A stretch of 50,574 nucleotides of DNA, from assembly GCF_042434745.1 (NCBI RefSeq), contig NZ_JBHLSS010000088.1; one strand, written 5' to 3'. Made by a program: the position numbers and the translations under genes. The notes beneath the pieces are model-generated. The model made no database searches, was not told the origin of the DNA, and saw only the letters and a list, made by a program, of their open reading frames with translations. Source of the DNA: Azotobacter paspali. GTDB taxonomy: Bacteria > Pseudomonadota > Gammaproteobacteria > Pseudomonadales > Pseudomonadaceae. This document shows, piece after piece, positions 28,387 through 41,900 of this stretch (positions are counted from its first letter, which is position 1; each line of letters opens with the position of its first letter).

Positions 28387-28677
28387 TCGGCGGGTTTCCT
28401 GAGGCTGGTCGGAATGGAAGGCTCCGGGCTGACGGCTTACGGGTCAGGGCGCTTGGCTGCCTCGTCGCCGGCCGTGCAATGCCTCGATGAACGAGCCATG
28501 TACTGGCGCGACGGCCGGCAGTCGGTCCGGTCCGCCGGCAAGGATACCCGCCGATGCGGACGACGTGTCGTCGTGGATGAAGGGTCGAGGATGGCCGTTG
28601 CCCGCTCGGCGCCACTGGGCCGGGGGTAGGCGGGGGATTTGCCAGCTTCTTCGGGGCGTGTCTATTGAAAAAATAGT

Positions 28678-28701
28678 TAAATTCTACCGGGTCAATTTCG
28701 T
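28678..28701 (+). promoter_or_regulatory. PvdS-type iron-starvation box without a recognised target
   Basis: TAAAT (28678-28682), 16 bases, then CGT (28699-28701) matches the published PvdS promoter layout TAAAT-N16-CGT. It points right, toward the 3' end of pvdS on the other strand. The distance to the first ATG (28754) is 53 bases, similar to the boxes of the true pvd genes here. Confidence 0.6.
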
Positions 28702-28753
28702 CATTCTAGTTAAATCGACGTTATCGGGCTGCTCCGCAAGGGTGCTTGAAAGC

Positions 28754-28870
28754 ATGCCGACACAGGTGACGGATGCGGAAAGATATTTGCGAGCGAGCGA
28801 AGTAGGCATTGGCCGCGGCCATTCCAGCGGCCCTATTCCTGCGGGGGGGGCGGACGTGTATGCACCCTGA
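28754..28870 (+). CDS. Short open frame behind the orphan PvdS box
   Basis: A 38-codon frame starting MPTQVTDAERYLRASEVGIG. It spans the G8 tract at 28843-28850 and stops at 28868-28870. A slip in the G tract would join it to a longer frame that runs toward pvdS. I recognise no family, the ribosome-binding site is poor, and it may be a relic of a deleted pvd-regulon gene or no gene at all. Confidence 0.22.
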   Translation: MPTQVTDAERYLRASEVGIGRGHSSGPIPAGGADVYAP

Positions 28871-29036
28871 TCGCCGTCCGGGCGACGCGGGCCGGATGCG
28901 AGGAGAGGTCTCGAGCGATGCGGACGAAACGCAATGGGGCGTGGCTGAAGCGAGTACCGACGACGGCACGGCCAGGATCGATACTCGTCTTCCAGTGTCG
29001 GATGCTTACGGAGTCGCGATGGCGGATGGCAGGAGT

Positions 29037-29579
29037 TCAGTCGTGCAACTGACCCACCGTCTTGCGGCAATGCACCAGTGCGTCGCGGATCATGAAGTTG
29101 ACCAATGTGGGAGAGACGCCCAGTTCCTTGGCGATGTCCTTCTGGGGCACGCCATGCAGGCGATACATCTCGAAGGCATAGCGGGTTCTTGCGGGCAACT
29201 GGCTTAAGGCATCGCTGACCCTCTCCAGGGTTTCCTGGTGAAGGTTGGTGTTCTCGGGAGTGGCGCCGCTGATCGCGGTGTTCAGGCCTTCTTCTTCGCT
29301 GCCGGCGTAGCGCTGTTCCATCGCCTGCTTGCGGTAATGGTCGATCGCCAGGTTGCGCACGATCCTAAAGACGTAATTGATCCGAGCCTTGAGGGGAAGG
29401 CTGATCTTCTGTGCGCCGGCCAACCTGAGAAAGGCATCCTGCACCACGTCTTCGGCACGACTGTGGCAGCCGGTTATCCGGGCTGCCGCCTTGACCAGAG
29501 TCGAACGGTTTTCCATCAACGCTTGCAGCAGAGACGGAGATCCGTCCATAGAGCGCTCTACAGTTCCATATTCCTGCAT
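29037..29579 (-). CDS. pvdS: Extracytoplasmic-function sigma factor PvdS
   Basis: A 180-residue iron-starvation sigma factor that directs RNA polymerase to siderophore promoters. Region 2 is visible as ITGCHSRAEDVVQDAFLRL and VFRIVRNLAIDHYRKQAMEQ. Region 4 is the helix-turn-helix YRLHGVPQKDIAKELGVSPT followed by LVNFMIRDALVHCRK, which closely matches my memory of Pseudomonas aeruginosa PvdS. The ATG at 29579 has an AGGT site and gives the usual length; a longer frame to 29666 has no support. Its promoter is overlapped by a Fur box, so it should be made only in low iron. It is divergent from pvdL. Confidence 0.93.
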   Translation of the reverse strand: MQEYGTVERSMDGSPSLLQALMENRSTLVKAAARITGCHSRAEDVVQDAFLRLAGAQKISLPLKARINYVFRIVRNLAIDHYRKQAMEQRYAGSEEEGLNTAISGATPENTNLHQETLERVSDALSQLPARTRYAFEMYRLHGVPQKDIAKELGVSPTLVNFMIRDALVHCRKTVGQLHD

Positions 29580-29674
29580 GGTTCTACCTGTACGGCGGGG
29601 GTACGAACTGGGGGGAGGTCGGTTGATCCTCGACGACGCGAGCCACGGTAGACATTGTGGAAACATATGTCAAA

Positions 29675-29689
29675 TGAGAATTATTATAA
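29675..29689. promoter_or_regulatory. Fur box upstream of pvdS
   Basis: TGAGAAT-T-ATTATAA fits the 7-1-7 Fur consensus TGATAAT-N-ATTATCA in 12 of 14 positions and lies over the -10 of the pvdS promoter. Iron-loaded Fur bound here would block pvdS transcription. Confidence 0.8.
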
Positions 29690-29710
29690 TTTAATTACTT
29701 AAAAACTTAA
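29683..29710 (-). promoter_or_regulatory. Sigma-70 promoter of pvdS
   Basis: On the minus strand TTAAGT (29710-29705), a 16-base spacer, then TATAAT (29688-29683). The -10 is perfect and overlaps the Fur box. It is about 100 bases upstream of the pvdS ATG. Confidence 0.6.
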
Positions 29711-29835
29711 CGCCGTGCATATTGCCATGACGCTGGGGAGAAGCCGATCGCAGGGCCATTCGGGAAAGAACGAGCCGCCTGCCGAGATCTTTACCCCCGG
29801 CTTCGTTTCCGTTGCCCCTCCCGTGCCCGCGGCCA

Positions 29836-29860
29836 CTAATTTTCTTTCTCGTCGATCCGT
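29836..29860 (+). promoter_or_regulatory. PvdS promoter (iron-starvation box) of pvdL
   Basis: CTAATT-N16-CGT, with the spacing required by the PvdS consensus (C/G)TAAAT-N16-CGT and one changed base. It ends 69 bases before the pvdL ATG. The same TAATT variant recurs before mbtH. Confidence 0.7.
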
Positions 29861-29929
29861 CATCGCTCCATGACCCCCGGGTCTCTCCCGGTGGTCCGCT
29901 TGCCCAGTCGAATCGAGAAAGGTGCAGAG

Positions 29930-32900
29930 ATGACGGATACCTTCGAACGCCCCGTTTCCATGGCCAATGCCCTGATGCGGCGCGCCGCCGCCCAGCCGGA
30001 GCGGCTGGCGTTGCGCTTTCTCGGCGGCGACGGGGAAGAGGTGTTGAGCTACCGGCAACTGGACCGCCAAGCGCGCATCATCGCGACGGCGCTGGCGGAG
30101 CGCGGCGAGCCGGGCGAGCGCGCGGTCCTGCTGTTTCCCAGCGGACCGGACTACGTCGCGGCGTTCTTCGCCTGCCTATACGCTGGGGTGATCGCGGTGC
30201 CGGCCTATCCGCCGGAGAGCAGCCAGGAACAGCACCTGCGCCGACTGATCTCGATCATCGCCGACGCCCAGCCGCGGCTGATTCTCACTACCTCCGGGGT
30301 AGCCGGTTCGCTGGCCGCCCTGGGGAAAGGCCGCGGCGACGCGCTGCCCGAACTGCTGGCGGTGGACGCGCTGGACCCGGCCCTGGCCGACGGCTGGCGG
30401 GCGCCGGCGGTGTCGGCCGAGGCCATCGCCTTCCTTCAATACACCTCCGGCTCCACCGCGACGCCCAAGGGCGTGCAGGTTAGCCACGCCAACCTGGAGG
30501 CCAACGAATGGCTGATCCGCCAGGGCTACCGGATCGGCGACGACGACACCATCGTCAGTTGGCTGCCGCTGTACCACGACATGGGGCTGATCGGCGGACT
30601 GCTGCAGGGCATCTATAGCGGCGTGCCAGTGGTGCTGATGTCGCCGCAGTATTTCCTCGAGCGGCCGGTGCGCTGGCTGGAGGCGATCGGCCGCTACCGG
30701 GGCACCATCAGCGGCGGTCCGGACTTCGCTTATCGGCTGTGCCACGAACGCATCGCCGAGGGCAAGCTGGCCGCTCTGGACCTGTCTGGCTGGCGGGTAG
30801 CCTTCTCCGGTTCCGAGCCGATCCGCCAGGACAGCCTGGCGGCGTTCGCCGAACGCTTCGCGCCCTGCGGCTTCCGTCCCGATGCCTATCTGGCCAGCTA
30901 CGGCTTGGCCGAGGCGACCCTGTTCGTCAGCGGTGGCCGGCCGGGGCAGGGCATCCCCGCCCTGCGGCTCGACGCCGCCGCGCTGGCGGCCAACCGCGCC
31001 GAGCCCGGCGAAGGTCCGGTGCTGATGAGCTGCGGCTGGGAACAACCCGGCCATCCGCTGCTGATCGTCGATCCGCGTAGCGGCGAGACGCTGGGCGACG
31101 GGCTGGTCGGCGAGATCTGGTCGAGCGGACCGAGCGTCGCCCAGGGCTACTGGCGTAATCCGCAGGCGACCGCGGAGGTTTTCGTCGAACGCGACGGTCG
31201 CACCTGGCTGCGCACCGGCGATCTGGGTTTCCGCCAGCGGGGCGAACTGTTCGTCACCGGGCGGCTCAAGGACATGCTGATCGTGCGTGGCCAGAACCTC
31301 TATCCCCAGGATATCGAGCGCACCGTGGAGGAGTGCGTCGCCGAGGTGCGGCGCGGGCGCGTGGCTGCCTTCGCAGTGGAGCACGATGGCCGCGAAGCGC
31401 TCGGCGTGGCGGCGGAGATCGGGCGGCGCACCGCCCAGCAGGTGGCCGCCGACGAACTGCTCGGGCGCATCCGCCAGGCGGTGGCCGAAGTGCATCACGA
31501 GGCGCCCGTACTGGTGCTGCTGCTGGAGCCCGGCGCGCTGCCGAAGACCTCCAGCGGCAAATTGCAGCGTTCCGCCTGCCGGCAACGCCACGAGGCGGGG
31601 GAACTGGTGCCGATTGCTTCCTTGCGCGAGGGACGGGGCGCCGAGCCTGCCGCCGACGCGACGCCGCCCGGCGAACGCCTTGCCACGCTCTGGCGGACGC
31701 TGCTCAAGGCCGAACGGCTCGACCCCGATGCGCACTTCTTCGCCCTGGGCGGCAACTCCATCCAGGCCATCCAGATGATCGCCGAGCTGCGCGACGAACT
31801 GGGCGTCGACCTGGAACTGCGCAGCCTCTACGAGGCCCCGACCCTGCGGGCGTTCGGCGCCGAGCTGGAACGCCTGCTGGCCGCAGGCGGCGCGTCCGCC
31901 ACCGGTATCCCGCGCCTGCCGCGCGAGGGCGCCCTGCGCCAGTCGGCGGCGCAGAACCGCCTGTGGTTCCTCTGGCAATTGGAGCCGCACAGTGTCGCCT
32001 ACAACATTCCTGGCGGTCTGCGCCTGCGCGGCGAACTGGACGAGCAGGCGCTGCGACACAGCTTCGCGACGCTGGTCGAGCGCCACGAATCGCTGCGCAC
32101 CACCTTCTATGAGGAAGACGGCATCGGCTTCCAGCGCGTCGGAACGGCGTCCGACTGGACGCTGCTGCGCGACGATCTTTCCGCGCTGCCCGAAGCGCAG
32201 CGCGAGGAGCGGGCGCGGACGATCCGCGAGGAAGAGGCGCGTTTCCATTTCGACCTGGAGCACGGCCCGCTGCTGCGCGTGCGGCTGGTCAGCCTGGACG
32301 AACAGGAGCACCTGTTGCTGGTGACCCTGCACCACATCGTCGCCGACGGCTGGTCGCTTGGCCTGCTGCTTGACGAGTTCGCCCGGCTCTACGCCGCGCA
32401 GCTCCAGGGGCAGACGGCATCCTTGGCGCCCCTGCCGATCCGCTACGCCGACTACGCGGCCTGGCAAGCGGACGATGGCGAACGCCTCGCCGCGCAACTG
32501 GACTACTGGCGCGCCGAACTGGCCGACGAGCACCAACCCCTGGCGCTGCCGCTGGACCGGCCGCGCGGCGGCCGGGAGTCGTCCGCCGAGCGTTTCGGCC
32601 TGCGCCTGGACAAGGCCCTCGGCGAACGCCTGCAAGCCCTCGCCAGGGCGCGGGGCACCACGCTATTCGCGGTCCTCCTGGCGGCCTTCCAGACCCTGCT
32701 GCACCGCTATACCGGGCAAGCCGACATCCGCCTCGGCGTGCCCAACGCCAATCGCCCTCGCCGCGAGTTGCAGGGACTGGTCGGCTTCTTCATCAATACC
32801 CAGGTGTTGCGCGGGCGGCTGGATTCGCGGCAGACCTTCGCCGTGCTGCTGGAGGCCGCGCGGCGCACGGTCGAGGGCGCCCAGGCCAACCAGGACCTGC

Positions 32901-35900
32901 CGTACGAGCGGCTAGTCGAGGCACTGGGCGGCGAACCGCCGTTCGAGGTGATGTTCAACCACCAGCAGCGCGACCTGGAGTCGCTGCGCCGCCTGCCGGG
33001 GCTGCTCGCCGAGGAACTGCCCTGGCACAGCCGCGAGGCCAAGTTCGACCTGCAACTGCACAGCGAGGAGGACCGCCAGGGGCGTATCCGCCTATCTTTC
33101 GACTACGCCTGCGAACTGTTCGAGCGCGCCAGCGTCGAGCGTCTCGCCGGGCATTTCGTGCGCCTGCTGGAACAGGTCGGCGAGAACCCCGAGCGCGCCA
33201 TCGGCGACTTCGAGCTGCTCGGTGTCGACGAGCGCCAGCGACTGCGCGAGTGGGGGCGTGGGCCGGCCGAACCGGCCGGCGTCCTGCTGCCCGAACTGCT
33301 GAGCGCCCAGGCGCGGGCGACGCCGCAGGCAATCGCCCTGGTCAGCGGCGAGGCGACCCTTGACTACGCCGACCTGGAGCGCCGCGCCAACCGCCTGGCG
33401 CACCGCCTGCGCAAGCTGGGCGTCGGCCCGGAGGTGAAGGTCGGCCTGCTGGCCGGGCGCGGCATCGAGCTGATGGTCGCTCTGCTGGCCATCGTCAAGG
33501 CCGGCGGCGCCTACGTGCCGCTGGATGGCGACTACCCGCGCGAGCGCCTAGCCTGGATGATCGGGGACAGCGGCATGGGGCTGCTGCTGGGCCATCGGCG
33601 CTTGCTGGACGGCCTGGAACTGCCGGCCGGACTGGCGAGCCTGAGTCTCGAAGAGTTGGAGGCGTCGGATGAGCCGGCCGGCAAGGACTGCCCGGACACG
33701 CCGCCCGCCTTGGCGCTGGACGTCGGCAACCTGGCCTACGTGATCTACACCTCCGGCTCCACCGGCCAGCCCAAGGGCGTCGGCGTCAGCCATGGCGCGC
33801 TGAGCGAACGCCTGCACTGGATGCGCCGCGAATACACCCTGGACGCTGCCGACGTGCTGCTGCAGAAGGCGCCGCTCGGCTTTGACGTATCGGTCTGGGA
33901 ATGCTTCCTGCCGCTGATCGCTGGCAGCCGCCTGGTGCTGGCGGCGGATGGCGAGCACCGCGACCCGCGCCGGCTGGTGGAACTGGCTCGGGCGCACGGG
34001 GTGACCTGCCTGCACTTCGTGCCGCCGCTGCTGCAACTGTTCGTCGAGGAACCGGCGCTCGGCGACTGCCGCCGCCTCAGGCTGCTGTTCTCCGGCGGCG
34101 AGGCACTCTCCGCCGAGCTGTGCCGGCGGGTGCGCGAACGGCTGCCGCAGGTCGCGCTGCACAACCGCTACGGGCCGACCGAGACGGCGATCAACGTCAC
34201 CCACTGGCGCTGCGCGGAAGAGGGCGCGCGGGTGCCTATCGGCCGGCCGTTGGCCAACGTGGTCTGTGAGCTGCGCGACGCCGAACTGGAACTGGCGCCC
34301 AGCGGCGCGGTGGCCGAACTGCTGCTCGGCGGCAGCGGCCTGGCGCGTGGCTACCTGGGACGTCCGGCGCTGACCGCCGAGCGCTTCGTGCCGGGCGAGG
34401 ACGGCGCGCGGCTGTACCGCAGCGGCGACCTGGCACGCTGGCGGGACGACGGGGCGCTGGAATTCCTCGGCCGCGCCGACGAGCAGGTGAAAGTGCGCGG
34501 TTTTCGCATCGAACCGGAGGAAATCCGCGCGCACCTGCTGTCGCAGCCAGCGGTGCGCCAGGCCGTGGTGCTGGTACGCGAGGGCGCCGCGGGTGCGCGA
34601 CTGGTCGCTTACCTGACCAGCGACGGCGCGGAAGACGATCCGGCCCTGGCCGAACGCCTCAAGCGCGCCCTGGCCGCCAGCCTGCCGGAGTACATGGTGC
34701 CGGCGCAGTTCGTCCGCCTCGACGCGCTGCCGCTGACCCCGACCGGCAAGCTGGACCGCAAGGCGCTGCCGGAGCCGGACTGGCGGGTGGGCGAATACGT
34801 CGCTCCGCGCGACGAGCGCGAACGGCGCCTGGCGGCGATCTGGCAGGAGGTGCTGGGCTTGCCGCGCGTCGGCCTGGACGACGATTTCTTCGCCCTGGGT
34901 GGTCATTCGTTGCTGGCCACCCGCATCGTCTCGCGGGTCCGCCAGGCGTTCGACCTCGACCTGCCGCTGCGCAGCCTGTTCGAAGCCAGCCGCCTCGGCG
35001 GGTTCGCCGCCGAGGTGGCCCGCCTGCAGGCCGAGGGCGTGCGCGACGACTGGGGCGTCATCGAACGGGCGGACCGTGGCCAGCGCATCCCGCTGTCGCA
35101 TTCCCAGCAGCGCATGTGGTTCCTCTGGCAGCTCGACCCGCAGAGTCCGGCCTACAACGTCGGCGGCATGGCGCGGCTGAGCGGGCCGCTCGATGCGCAA
35201 CGCTTCGACATGGCCCTGCAGGCGCTGATCCGGCGCCACGAGACCCTGCGCACCACCTTCCCCAGCGACGACGGCAAGCCCTGGCAGCAGGTGGCCGAGC
35301 GATCCGACCTGTGCATGCAGCGGCTGGACCTGTCCGCGTTGCCGGCCGACGAGTGCCGGGCGCGCCTGCAGGAACTGGCCGACGAGCAGGCGCACCAGCC
35401 GTTCGACCTGGAGCGCGGGCCGCTGCTACGCGTGTGCTTGGTAAAGGCCGGCGAGTACGAGCATTACCTGGTGGTGACCCTGCACCACATCGTCACCGAA
35501 GGCTGGGCGATGGACGTGTTCGCCCGCGAACTGGGAGCGCTCTACGAGGCGTTCCTCGACGGGCGCGAATCGCCCCTCGAAGCCCTGCCGGTGCAGTATC
35601 TCGACTACAGCCAGTGGCAACGCCGCTGGCTGGAGGGCGGCGAGCGCCAGCGCCAGCTCGACTACTGGAAACGGCAGTTGGGCGACGAGCATCCGCTGCT
35701 GGAGTTGCCCGCCGACAGGCCGCGGCCGCCGATGCAGAGTCATCGCGGCGAGCTGTTCCGCTTCGACCTCGAGCCGGCGCTGGCCGGGCGGGTGCGCGCC
35801 TGGAACGCGGCCCACGGCCTGACCATGTTCATGACCGCCACCGCCGCCCTGGCGCTGCTGCTGTACCGCTACAGCGGGCAGGGCGATCTGCGTATCGGCG

Positions 35901-38900
35901 CGCCGGTGGCCAATCGCATCCGCCCGGAAAGCGAGGGACTGATCGGCGCCTTCCTCAACACCCAGGTGCTGCGCTGCCGGCTGGACGGGCGGATGAGCGT
36001 CGCCGAACTGCTCGAACAGGTACGCGACACGGTGATCGAGGGCCAGGCCCATCAGGACCTGCCGTTCGACGAACTGGTGGAAGCCCTGCAACCGCCGCGC
36101 AGCGCCGCCCATCACCCGCTGTTCCAGGTGATGTGCAACGTGCAGCGCTGGGAGTTCCAGCAGACCCGGCAACTGGCCGGGATGACCGTCGAATACCTGG
36201 TCAACGACGCGCGGGCGACCAAGTTCGACCTCTACCTGGAGGTGACCGACCTCGACCAGCGCCTGGGCTGCTGCCTGACCTACAGCACCGACCTGTTCGA
36301 CGAACCGCGCATCGCGCGCATGGCCGGGCACTGGACGCGCCTGCTGGAGGCGATGGTCGAGCTGCCGTCGCGGCGCCTCGCCGAACTGCCGATGCTGGCC
36401 GAAGCCGAAGCCACCCGCCTGGCCGAAGCGCCCGGCGACTACCAGCTGGACGCCTGCCTGCACGAACTGTTCGAAACTCAGGCGGCGCGGACGCCCGAAG
36501 CGCCGGCGCTGACCTTCGCCGGGCGGACCCTGAGCTACGCCGAGCTGGATGTCCGGGCCAACCGCTTGGCCCGCGTGCTGCGCGAGCGCGGCGTCGGCCC
36601 GGAAGTGCTGGTCGGCCTGGCCCTGGAACGCTCGGCGGAGATGGTCGTCGGCATCCTGGCGATCCTCAAGGCCGGCGGCGCCTACGTGCCGCTCGACCCG
36701 GAATACCCGCTGGAGCGCCTGCGCTACCTGATCGAGGACAGCGGTATCGCCTTGCTGCTCGGTCACGCCGCGTTGTTCGAGGCGCTCGGCGAACTGCCGG
36801 CCGGGGTGGGGCGCTGGTGCCTGGAGGACGACTTCGCCGCCCTGGACGGCCAGTCCGGCGCACCGCTGCCGAGGCTCGCCGGCCCGGTCAACCTCGCCTA
36901 CCTGATCTACACCTCCGGCTCCACCGGACTGCCCAAGGGCGTGGCGGTGTGCCACGGCGAGATCGCCATGCACTGCCGGGCGGTGATCGAGCGTTTCGGC
37001 ATGGCGGCCTCCGACTGCGAGCTGCACTTCTATTCGATCAACTTCGACGCCGCCACCGAACGGCTGTTCGCGCCGCTGCTGTGCGGCGCGCGGCTGGTAC
37101 TGCGCGCGCAGGGACAATGGGATGCGGAGTCGATCTGCCAACTGATCCGCGAGCAGAGCGTGAGCATCCTCGGTTTCACCCCCAGCTACGGTAGCCAGTT
37201 GGCGCAATGGCTGATCAGTCGCGACGAGCACCTGCCGGTGCGGCTGTGCATCACCGGCGGCGAAGCGCTGACCGGCGAGCACCTGCAGCGGATTCGCGCG
37301 GCCTTCGCGCCGCAAGCCTTCTTCAATGCCTACGGGCCGACCGAGACGGTGGTCATGCCGCTGGCCTGCCGGGCGCCGGAAACCCTGGAGGAAGGTGCTG
37401 CCAGCGTGCCGATCGGCAGCCTGCTGGGCGCCCGCCGCGGCGCCATCCTCGATGCCGACCTGGCGCCGCTGCCGCAGGGCGCCGCCGGCGAGCTGTACCT
37501 CGGCGGCAAGGGCCTGGCGCGCGGCTACCACCGACGCCCGGCGCTGAGCGCCGAACGCTTCGTGCCGGACGCGGACGGCGCGCGCCTGTACCGTAGCGGC
37601 GACCGGGTACGCCTGCGCGACGACGGCCAGGTGGAGTATCTCGGGCGCATCGACCAGCAGGTCAAGGTGCGCGGCTTCCGCATCGAACTGGGCGAGATCG
37701 AGGCGCGCCTGCGCGAGCATCCGGCCGTGACCGACACGGCGGTGCTGGCCCTGGACACACCGTCCGGCAAGCAACTGGCCGGCTACGTGGCGACTGCCGC
37801 GGCAGGGCTCGACGAAGCGGCGCGCGCGGCACTGCGCGAAGCGCTCAAGGCCCACCTGCGCGCGCAACTGCCCGACTACATGGTACCGGCGCACCTGTCG
37901 CTGCTCGAAAAGCTGCCGCTGACCCCCAACGGCAAGCTCGACCGCCGCGCCCTGCCGGCGCCCGACCCCGACCAGGACCGCCAGGCTTACCAGGCGCCGC
38001 GCAGCGAGCTGGAACGGCAACTGGCGACGATCTGGGCCGAAGTGCTGAACGTCGGCCGCATCGGTCTCGGCGACAACTTCTTCGAACTGGGCGGCGACTC
38101 GATCCTGTCGATCCAGGTGGTCAGCCGCGCCCGCCAGGCGGGCCTCCACTTCACCCCGCGCGACCTGTTCCAGCACCAGACGGTACAGGCCCTCGCCACG
38201 GTGGCCCGGAGCGTCGCGGCGGTGACGAGCGAGCAGGGGCCACTAAGCGGCGCCACGCCGCTGACGCCGATCCAGCACTGGTTCTTCGAACAGCATCTCG
38301 CCAAGCCGCAACACTGGAACCAGAGCCTGCTGCTGGAGCCGAGCAGCCGGCTGGATGCCGACTGCCTGGAAAAGGCCCTGCATTACCTGCACGACCAACA
38401 CGACGCTCTGCGCCTGGCCTTCCGCCAGATCGACGGCCACTGGCGGGCCGAATACCGCGCGGTGGGCGAGAGCGGCGGGGAACCGCTGTGGCGGGCTCGG
38501 CCGGCCGGCCCGGAAGAGCGCCGGGCACTGTTCACCGAAGCCCAGCGCAGCCTCGACCTGGCGCACGGCCCGCTGCTGCGCGCGGTGCTGACTGAGGATG
38601 TGGATGGGCGGCAGACGCTGCTGCTAGCGATCCATCACCTGGCAGTGGACGGGGTGTCCTGGCGGGTGTTGCTGGAAGACCTGCAGAGCCTCTACCGGCA
38701 GTTCGAAGCCGGCCGGTCTCCGGCATTGCCGGCACGGACCAGTTCGTTGCGCGACTGGGCCATACGATTGGAAGCCTACGCCGCCAGCGAATCGCTGCGC
38801 GAGGAGCTGGGCTGGTGGCGGACGCAACTGGCCGGGATGGACGGCGAACTGCCCTGCGACCGGGCCGGCACCGACGACCGCTACCGCGACGCCCGCAGCC

Positions 38901-41900
38901 TGAGCCTGCGCCTCGACGCCACGCGCACCCGGCAATTGCTGCAGCAGGCGCCGGCGGCCTACCGCAGCCGGGTGGACGAGCTGCTGCTCACCGCCCTGGC
39001 CCGCGTGTTGTGCCGCTGGAGCGGGCGCGACGCGGCGCTGGTGCAACTGGAGGGGCACGGCCGCGAGGTGCTGTTCGACGACATCGACCTGACCCGCACG
39101 CTGGGCTGGTTCACCAGCGCCTACCCGGTGCGCCTGCAACCCGCCGGGGAACTGGCGGATGCCATCAAGGCGGTCAAGGAACAACTGCGCGGCGTACCGC
39201 ACAAGGGCCTCGGCCACGGCGTGCTGCGCCACCTCGCCGACGCCGACACGCGCGCGGCGATGGCCGCGCTGCCGCAGGCGCGGATCACCTTCAACTACCT
39301 CGGCCAGTTCGACCAGAGCTTCGCGCATGACGCGCTGTTCCGACCGCTGGACGAGCCGGTCGGCCCGGCCCATGCCGAGGACGCGCCGCTGCCCAACTGG
39401 CTGTCGATCGACGCCCAGGTCTACGGCGGCGAGCTGCGCCTGCGCTGGACCTACGGCGCCGGCCGTTACGACGAAGGCAGCGTGCGGGCGCTAGCCGAGG
39501 AGCTGCTGGCGGAACTGCAGCGGCTGATCGAGCACTGCCTGGAAGAGGAGAGCGGCGGCCCGACGCCCTCGGACTTCCCCCTGGCGCAACTCACCCAGGC
39601 CCAGCTCGACGCGCTGCCGGTGCCGACGGCGGCGATTGAGGACATCTACCCGCTGACCCCGATGCAGGAGGGCCTGCTGCTGCACACCCTGCTGGAGCCG
39701 GGCACCGGCATCTATTACATGCAGGACCGCTACCGGATCGACAGCGAACTCGACCTGCCGCGCTTCGAGCAGGCCTGGCAGGCGGTGGTGGCGCGCCACG
39801 AGGCGCTGCGCGCCTCCTTCACCTGGAACAGCGGCGAAAGCATGCTGCAGATCGTCCACAAGCCGGGCGCCGCACGCATCGACTACCTGGACTGGAGCGC
39901 GCTCGACGCGGACGGCCACGAGGAACGCCTGCAGGCGCTGCACAAGCACGAACGCGAAACGGGCTTCGACCTGCTGCGCGAGCCGCCCTTCCATCTGCGG
40001 CTGATCCGCCTGGGCGAGGCGCGCTACTGGTTCATGATGAGCAACCATCACATTCTCATCGACGCCTGGTGCCGCGGCCTGCTGATGAGCGACTTCCTGG
40101 AGATCTACGCCGCCCTCGGCGAGGGCCGCGAGCCGCGGCTGCCGTCCGCGCCGCGCTACCGCGACTACATCGCCTGGCTGCAAAGCCAAGACTTCGAAGC
40201 GGCACGCAACTGGTGGCGCGACAACCTGCGCGGCTTCGAGCGGCCGACCGCCATCCCCGGCGACCGTCCGCTGCTGCGCGAACACACCGGCGGCATGCAG
40301 GTCGGCGACTGCCTGACGCGGCTGGAGGCCGCCGACGGCGCACGTCTGCGCGAACTCGCCCAGCGCCACCAACTGACCGTCAACACCTTCGCCCAGGCGG
40401 CCTGGGCGCTGGTCCTGCACCGCTATAGCGGCGAACGCGACCTGACCTTCGGCGTCACCGTAGCCGGGCGGCCGGTGAGCATGCCGGCGCTGCAGGGTAC
40501 CGTCGGCCTGTTCATCAACAGCATCCCGCTGCGCCTGCGCCTGCCGGCGCCGGGCGAGCGCCGCGCGGTGCGCGACTGGCTGCGCGAACTGCTGGAGCGC
40601 AACCTGGAACTGCGCGAGTACGAATACCTGTCGCTGGTGGATATCCAGGAATGTAGCGAACTGCCCAAGGGCCAGCCGCTGTTCGACAGCCTGTTCGTGT
40701 TCGAGAACGCGCCGGTGGACAGCGCGGTGCTGGACCGCGCCCAGGGCCTCAAGGCGCGTTCCGAGTCCGGGCGCACCCACACCAACTTCCCGCTCACCGT
40801 GGTCTGCTACCCGGGCGACGACCTGGGCCTGCACCTGTCCTACGACCGGCGCTATTTCGAGGCGGCAACCATCGAGCGTTTGCTCGGCGACTTCAAGCGC
40901 CTGCTGCTGGCCCTGGCCGACGGCATCCATGGCGACCTGTCCGACTTGCCGCTGCTGGACCACGGCGAGCGCGAATTCCTGACCGAGGGCTGCAACCGCA
41001 GCGAGCGCGACTACCCGCTGGAGCAGGGCTACGCGCGGCTGTTCGAGGCGCGGGTGGCGACGCATCCCGAGCGGATCGTCGCGCGTTGTCAGGACGCACA
41101 GTGGAACTACGCCGGGCTGAACGCGCGCGCCAACCGCCTGGGCCACGCCCTGCGCGCGGCCAACGTGGGAGTCGACCAGCCGGTGGCGCTGCTCGCCGAG
41201 CGCGGCCTCGATCTGCTCGGCATGATGATCGGAACCTTCAAGGCCGGCGCCGGCTACCTGCCGCTCGACCCGGGCCATCCTGCCCAGCGCCTGACCCGCA
41301 TCCTCGAACTCGGCCGCGTGCCGCTGTTGGTCTGCTCGGCGGAGTGCCGCGCGCAGGCCGTCGAGCTGCTGGAAGCGCTGGCCGGCCAGGGCCGTCCGCG
41401 CCTGCTGGTGTGGGACGAGGTGCAGGCGGGCGACTGGTCGACGGCGAACCCCGGCGTCTACAGCGGTCCGGACAGCCTCGCCTACGTGATCTACACCTCC
41501 GGCTCCACCGGACTGCCCAAGGGGGTGATGGTCGAGCAGGCCGGGATGCTCAACAACCAGCTGTCCAAGGTGCCCTACCTGGGCCTGGACGAAGCCGATG
41601 CGATCGCCCAGACCGCCTCGCAGAGCTTCGACATCTCGGTCTGGCAGTTCCTCGCCGCGCCGCTGTTCGGCGGCCGGGTGGAGATAGTGCCGAACGCCAT
41701 CGCTCACGATCCGGGCGCCCTGCTGGCCCTGGCGCGCGAGCGCGGCGTCACGGTATTGGAAAGCGTGCCCTCGCTGATCCAGGGCATGCTCGCCGAGGAG
41801 CGGGACGGGCTCGGCGCGCTGCGCTGGCTGCTGCCCACCGGCGAGGCCATGCCGCCGGAACTGGCCCGCCAGTGGCTGCGGCGTTATCCGCAAGTGGGCT

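Larger units (their letters stand above)
28387..29036. other. Gene-poor stretch between the glutamate-synthase-like gene and pvdS
   Basis: About 650 bases. The left part holds the promoter side of the minus-strand synthase-like gene. An AT-rich patch (28,660-28,720) carries the iron-starvation-type box described separately, followed by a short open frame and a run of eight G (28843-28850). No complete recognisable gene is present. Confidence 0.5.
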
